Under the pieces are notes generated by a model. That model saw nothing but the letters and a program-made list of their open reading frames with translations. It was not told the origin of the DNA and ran no database searches. Shown in pieces: positions 59,430-64,000 of a DNA stretch of 64,000 nt. The stretch spans positions 606,001 to 670,000 of the forward strand of contig MCFH01000007.1 of assembly GCA_002104945.1 (NCBI GenBank), given 5' to 3'. Position numbers and translations under genes: made by a program. The stretch is from Piromyces finnis (taxonomy: Eukaryota; Neocallimastigomycota; Neocallimastigomycetes; Neocallimastigales; Neocallimastigaceae). The first letter of the stretch is position 1, and the number at the start of each line of letters is the position of its first letter.

Positions 59430-59565
59430 CCTTCCAAGGAAACATGTGTTTTATGATAGAATCAAAACATGTGATATATTTATGATGATATCCACATGAT
59501 CATTATCATAATAAAAGATGTTGGCTTTATTCCATTGGTACTCCCTTATTGAAGCTAAAAAATTA
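59430..59565. other. Right half of the structured locus split by the copia element
   Basis: Starts with the target duplication CCTTC. It holds an imperfect inverted repeat ACATGT-g-TTTT/AAAACATGT (59442-59452 and 59464-59472), then a less A/T-biased stretch (CCACATGATCATTATCATAA, TTGGCTTTATTCCATTGGTA) ending TTGAAGC before ordinary A/T resumes. Joined to 53313-53477 it would make a unit of about 300 nt. Confidence 0.45.
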
Positions 59566-60321
59566 AAAATTTAAATAATAGCAATAGAAAGGAATTTATT
59601 TAAATAAATATGATACATTCATTTAATAAATTATATAAAAATAAATGAACTTTTAAATAAATTATTTTTTAAAAATTTAGTCATCCACTAAAAACAAGTA
59701 GTTGTTGGGTAAAAAAAAAGAAAACCAGCTAAGAAAATTTTCTTTTTCTTTTTAATTTATAAAATAATTCCTTTTTTTTTTTACTTTTTTTAAAAAAAAA
59801 AAAAAAAGAAAATTTATAAAAATAAATAATAAAAAAACCGAAAAAAAAAAAAAAAACACACTAAAAGAAGAATAAATTAAGAAAAGTAAATAAAAAAAAT
59901 AAATAAAAGTAAATATCGAAATTAAATATATTTCACTATTTATTGCTAGTTCTCCCTAAAACTTTATGGGAAAATTTGAGAAAAATTTAACCATTAATGA
60001 ATGAGGAAATAAAATTAAAAAGGAAATTTTTTTATACGATTATTGTATTTTTTGAGATATTACTTTATTTTTTTTTTTTTTTAAAAAAAAATAATATATA
60101 GATAGGTAGAAATACTATTAAATGGGTCATAACAAAATAATAAGTATAGAATAGGAAATATGTTGTATCATAGTTAAAAAATGAATAGTTTTATACAAGT
60201 AGAGTTAATAAATATTTTATTATTCATTGGAAATTGAAATCTACCAAAATTATTTCTTTTTTAATTTTAAAATGCATTTATTAAAATGAAAATAATTTAT
60301 ATTTTAATGTTTTTACATAGA
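59566..60321. other. Intergenic A/T upstream of the SET gene
   Basis: No separate gene. T-run/A-run palindromes occur near 59770-59805 and 60066-60090. An in-frame upstream ATG at 60286 would add 12 residues to the SET protein; TTTTTACATAG just before the chosen ATG could instead be a 5' UTR intron acceptor. Confidence 0.55.
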
Positions 60322-61787
60322 ATGGCTAGAGGCGTTAGTAGAGCCCTTAAGAGTAAGGCTGAAAATAAAAAGGATAAAAAGGAAAAAAGAGATCAACTTA
60401 AAAAAGACAAGGAAGAAAACAGTGATAAGCCAAATGAAGTTCCAAAGTTTTTTAAATATGAAGATGGTAAACGTTCTCCTTTTGCCACATTCTGTATAAA
60501 GGCTGGTAGTATCTTTTTACTTTTATTTGTTTGGAGTAATTTATTTGTCCAAAAGGTAAAGAATAATAGGAATAGTAGTTGAAACGCTACAAATCATAAT
60601 AAAAATTTTTAAATTTTAAAAAGAAATCAATAATAGTAGTGTTTTTATTAACATTAAAAATACAATATACTCTTTCATTTTACTATTTATAATATTTATA
60701 TTGGTATTATATTTATCTATCAATTTTTTTTCTAAATGAATAGTATGTTCCATACAAACAACAAAATGAAGTTTTAACTAGAGTACTTCAAGATCCAGAA
60801 TTAATTAAGCATACTGTAAAAATTTCTCATGAATACCAAGAAATGTATAACAAATATATGGAAGAGAATGATAATGAAGCCAGAATTAAATTATTTGAAA
60901 AAATCACAGAATCTGATATTTTCAAAGGTAACAGTGAAGTTGAAAATATTGTTCCAGTTGATGATGAAGAAGTTCCAAACTCAGAAACTAAGAAGGAAAT
61001 TCCTCCAGAAGAAGAAGATGATGTTGATGTTATTGGTGATATGAGAGAAGAAATTATGGGTGGAGAAATTTACACTGTTGATGAAATATTCAAAAAGTTA
61101 GGTATTGAAAGAATTTCTGATTATGATATTGAAGGTGAATATGAAAGAAATCTTTTAAAAGAATTCCGTATGGATCGTGAAATGCCAGAAAACATTGCAA
61201 AGAAGGCTGATTTCTTCAAGCCAATTATTGAAAGAGGTTTAAAGGAAGATGAAAGATTCTTTGTCAAAAAAATTAATGATAAGAAGGGTTATGGTCTTTT
61301 TGCTAATGTTGACATTGTTCCAAATGAAGTTCTTGGTATCTACACTGGTGTTATTCGTGCCACCGATGCCGAAAAAGGAAAGAAATATGAATGGTACTAC
61401 TCTACCATTCCAGATTATAAATTAGAAAAGATGGTTGAATTAAGAGTTAATGGTAAGAGTAAAGGTTCTCATCTTCGTTTTGTTAATCACTCTCTTTACT
61501 ACAATGCTAGAATTGAATATGTTCCATACAATAACCAATGGGCTATTCTTTTCATTAGTAACCGTTATATTAACCGTGGTGAAGAAGTCACCGTTAACTA
61601 CAGAGAAAAGACCAAGCGTATGCCATCCAAGATTATTGATAAGTGGGATAAGGTTGAAGAAGAAGAAATGCAAAAATTGTATGATGAATACATGAAGCTT
61701 AAGGCTCAACAAGAAGCTGAACAACAACAAGTTAATTCTGAAGCTAATGCTGAAGAGAACAAGGCTCCAACCAAAGAAGAACTTTAA
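60322..61787 (+). CDS. Membrane-anchored SET-domain protein, two exons
   Basis: Model: join(60322..60555, 60744..61787), 1,278 nt, 425 residues. Donor CAAAAG|GTAAAG, acceptor GAATAG|TATGTT. The N-terminus is very Lys-rich (about 10-35), followed by one hydrophobic segment, FCIKAGSIFLLLFVWSNLFV (about 54-73), likely a membrane anchor. An acidic region follows (about 120-150). The SET domain (about 245-375) shows KKGYGLFANVDIVPNEVLGI, RFVNHS (the SET NHS motif binding S-adenosylmethionine) and GEEVTVNYREK (the C-terminal Tyr motif). The tail is a Glu/Gln/Lys-rich helix. SET proteins transfer methyl groups to lysines; no pre-SET or post-SET cysteines are visible, so a non-histone substrate is plausible. 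Codons in exon 2 are C-biased. The start is either 60322 or 60286; I prefer 60322. Confidence 0.85.
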
Positions 61788-62021
61788 TTTTTTTTTTTTT
61801 TTAAATATATTTAAAAAAGTTGAAAAAAAAACAAAAAAAAAAAAAAAAACAACTTTTAGGTAAAAAAAAAAAAAAATACAATAAAACAAATAAAAATAAA
61901 TGTAAAAAATAATAGTAATAAAAAAAAATAATAATAAAAAAAAGTCCCTATTTTATTTTAATTTTCTGTTTTTTTTTTTTTTTTAGTGTAAAAGGTATTG
62001 TAAATTTTATTATTATTTTTT

Positions 62022-62115
62022 TTAAATAATTTTTTTATCAACTAGAATAGTTTTACCCTTGGTTAAATCAGATCTAGATATTGGGTAAAAATATGCATTG
62101 TATCCTAACAACCCT
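62022..62115 (-). CDS. Candidate terminal exon, unknown product
   Basis: On the minus strand TTATAATAG is followed by an open frame, GLLGYNAYFYPISRSDLTKG and on through KTILVDKKII, then TAA. Composition is protein-like rather than random A/T, and the acceptor is typical of this genome. It needs two bases from an upstream exon, which does not fit directly onto 63545-63688 (phase 0), so an exon between is missing or the two are unrelated. I do not recognise the family. Confidence 0.35.
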
Positions 62116-63544
62116 CTATTATAAAAAAAGTAAACATTTTTTTTTTTAATTTCCATCTTTTTATACCATAATATTAAACAAATTATTTTTACTTTAATTT
62201 ATAGAGTTGTAATGTAAATAATATGTAGTAGAATATTGATTCAATGTAGTTTTTATATATTATTTTTATTAATTATATATAATATATATTGTATTCATAA
62301 TCCTAATGGTCTAATTGCATAATGGTATGAATGATTTATTATTAAAAAAAAAAAAAAAAAAAAGAGGAAATGTAAATGCTAATTTATAATATAATATGTT
62401 GATTCAAACTAGAATATTTTCAATACATCATCCTATTTTCCATCTAACCAAATTTTACAAAAGTTCAAATTAGTTCGGCTAAGAGCATCTTTTACTCAAA
62501 AAAAAATTTTTTTCATCCTATTATAGTTAAAGACATAGATGTATACAATAGTTTAAAATGTAAATTTTATTGTGCTATGTCAAGATAATAAAAAATAGTT
62601 ATAGTATGCTTTGTTCAAGTTTTTTTTTATAACAAGGCAACTCAATTGATCACACAGTCTTCCATTAATTAATGTATTTAACAATTCACATAGATAGCAA
62701 TAGTAGATCTATGTTTATATTCATATTAATATTCAGTTTTATCCTAAATTAGAGTTTTTATTTATTGTATAAATGAGTGTTTAATGCTACCTAAAGTTTA
62801 TTACTATTTAATGATTTTTGAAAAATAAAGATGAAATTTCTTTTTTTAAAAGATTTACTAATTAATATTTTATTTAACTATATTTTATTAGTGACAAAAC
62901 TTTAAGAAAAATAATGTAGTACAAAAATAGAATAAAATTAATTTTTTGTACAACATTTAACCTAAATTTTATTTCCAATTTTTTGTTAAAAAACTTTTAG
63001 AATGCCCATTTAAATTACAAATAAGCAGATAAAAGCCTATATAAAAATATATTTAACCTGGGTCTAAGCGATATATATATTGAAATGTATTTTTCATTAG
63101 CTTAATATGTATGGTATAACTAAATTATGTACTTTTCTGTAATGAAATATAAAATCTGACATTCAGTTTTTTTCTTTTTTTTAATTAATAAAATTTAATT
63201 AAAATTAATATTGAATATATATTTGTGTAACGTTAATAAAAAATCATAGAATTACTATTTTTGTATAAATTGAATGAATAAATTTTATACTAATTAACAC
63301 GTGAACACTTTGTAGAATTTTCAAGACATTTTTCAATATTTATTATGGCTTTAATATTAACTTTGAATCATCTATTTATAGATTTTTTTTTTACATTGGC
63401 ATTTTTTATCAAGACAATAAAAGGGATGGTGAATTTCTTTTTTTATTTTTAAATAATAAATTCACTAGAATAGACAAAATAAAAAGGATTCATGTAATAA
63501 CGATGGTTCATATAAATTGTTTAATAAAAAATAAACACACTTAC

Positions 63545-63688
63545 CTCTATATAATAGGCATAAAACCAACGAATTAAAGTCAACTTTTTAAAGAGATTTT
63601 GAATTGGATACAAAAGTCTTGAAAAGGCTATTATTAAGAATTTTAAGGTGTTTTGCTGCTGCTGGTGGGTAGATTTAAAGGAAGAGTT
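63545..63688 (-). CDS. Candidate internal exon, hydrophobic, unknown product
   Basis: A 48-codon open stretch on the minus strand ends at a consensus donor, TATATAGAG|GTAAGTG. It begins NSSFKSTHQQQQ and continues FLIIAFSRLLYPIQNLFKKL, ending RWFYAYYIE, which could be a membrane-associated segment. No start codon is in frame and the acceptor is unclear. GC content is above its surroundings. It may belong to a gene extending beyond either side. Confidence 0.35.
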
Positions 63689-64000
63689 TATTAGATTTCT
63701 AATAAAATTACCTAACCCTTACATTTATTTTATAATTTCACAACTAATGAATTAAAAAATTTAATATTTTCAATATATTATTTTAATTAGTATAATATAA
63801 TTATACTGTATTGATAATATATTTTAAGAATTTTTTAATATATTAATTTTTTTATAATTAAATTTCTATTAATTACAATATATTTAATATATTTATAATG
63901 CAATTGGATTATTCATTTTAATCTAATTTTATATATTAATTTTTCTATATATATTATAATTGAATCTTTAATAATAAAATTATATTGAAGAGAATAAATG

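Larger units (their letters stand above)
61788..64000. other. Right-hand region, mostly A/T, two weak minus-strand exon candidates
   Basis: The two candidate exons (62022-62115 and 63545-63688) are listed separately. The remainder has no supportable feature on either strand. Confidence 0.5.

Noticed and set aside
59531-59560. U1 snRNA stem-loop II (CCATTG...ACTCC similarity)
   Set aside because: The loop has extra bases and no U1 5' end (ACTTACCTG) is present in the rejoined flanks.

Overview
The window is eukaryotic, extremely AT-rich (intergenic DNA is almost pure A/T with long homopolymers). Its genes have short AT-rich GT-AG introns and Asn/Ser/Thr-rich proteins. A Cys-rich repeat surface protein that resembles the scaffoldins of anaerobic gut fungi, a fungal-type heat shock factor and a probable flagellar microtubule protein together suggest a zoosporic fungus, most likely Neocallimastigomycota (Piromyces/Neocallimastix/Anaeromyces type). 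That assignment is inference.

Layout. 1-5100: gene-free AT desert. 5125-7845 (+): secreted, probably GPI-anchored Cys-rich repeat protein, scaffoldin-like, with no in-frame ATG at its signal peptide. 8898-27379: an 18.5-kb nest of one APE-type LINE family. Copies A, B and C lie head to tail, joined directly at poly(A) tails; E is a broken fragment; D is near full length, inverted, with a 14-bp target-site duplication. C and D carry tandem 123-bp 5' monomers, each with a perfect ATTGCGCAAT palindrome. 28362-31787 (-): four-exon heat shock factor. 35608-38885 (-): 7-8-exon ThDP enzyme of the ILVBL/HACL2 type. 40749-42102 (+): five-exon SPAG8-like protein. 43336-44082 (+): two-exon MBF1. 48249-52159 (+): two-exon, 1,224-residue bZIP factor. 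53478-59429 (+): complete Ty1/copia element with LTRs that read as identical, a CCTTC target duplication and a probable half-tRNA-Lys primer site; it sits inside a structured, relatively GC-rich non-coding locus. 60322-61787 (+): two-exon membrane-anchored SET-domain protein. Two weak exon candidates lie on the minus strand at 62022-62115 and 63545-63688.

How it fits together. The host genes are unrelated singletons (three transcription or stress regulators, a lipid/2-hydroxyacyl-CoA enzyme, a protein methyltransferase, a flagellar component, a cell-surface protein) separated by kilobases of A/T. Mobile elements occupy about 24 kb. Exon structures were worked out by hand from splice signals and protein homology; the multi-exon models for HSF, HACL2, SPAG8-like, MBF1, bZIP and SET all sum to an exact multiple of three.
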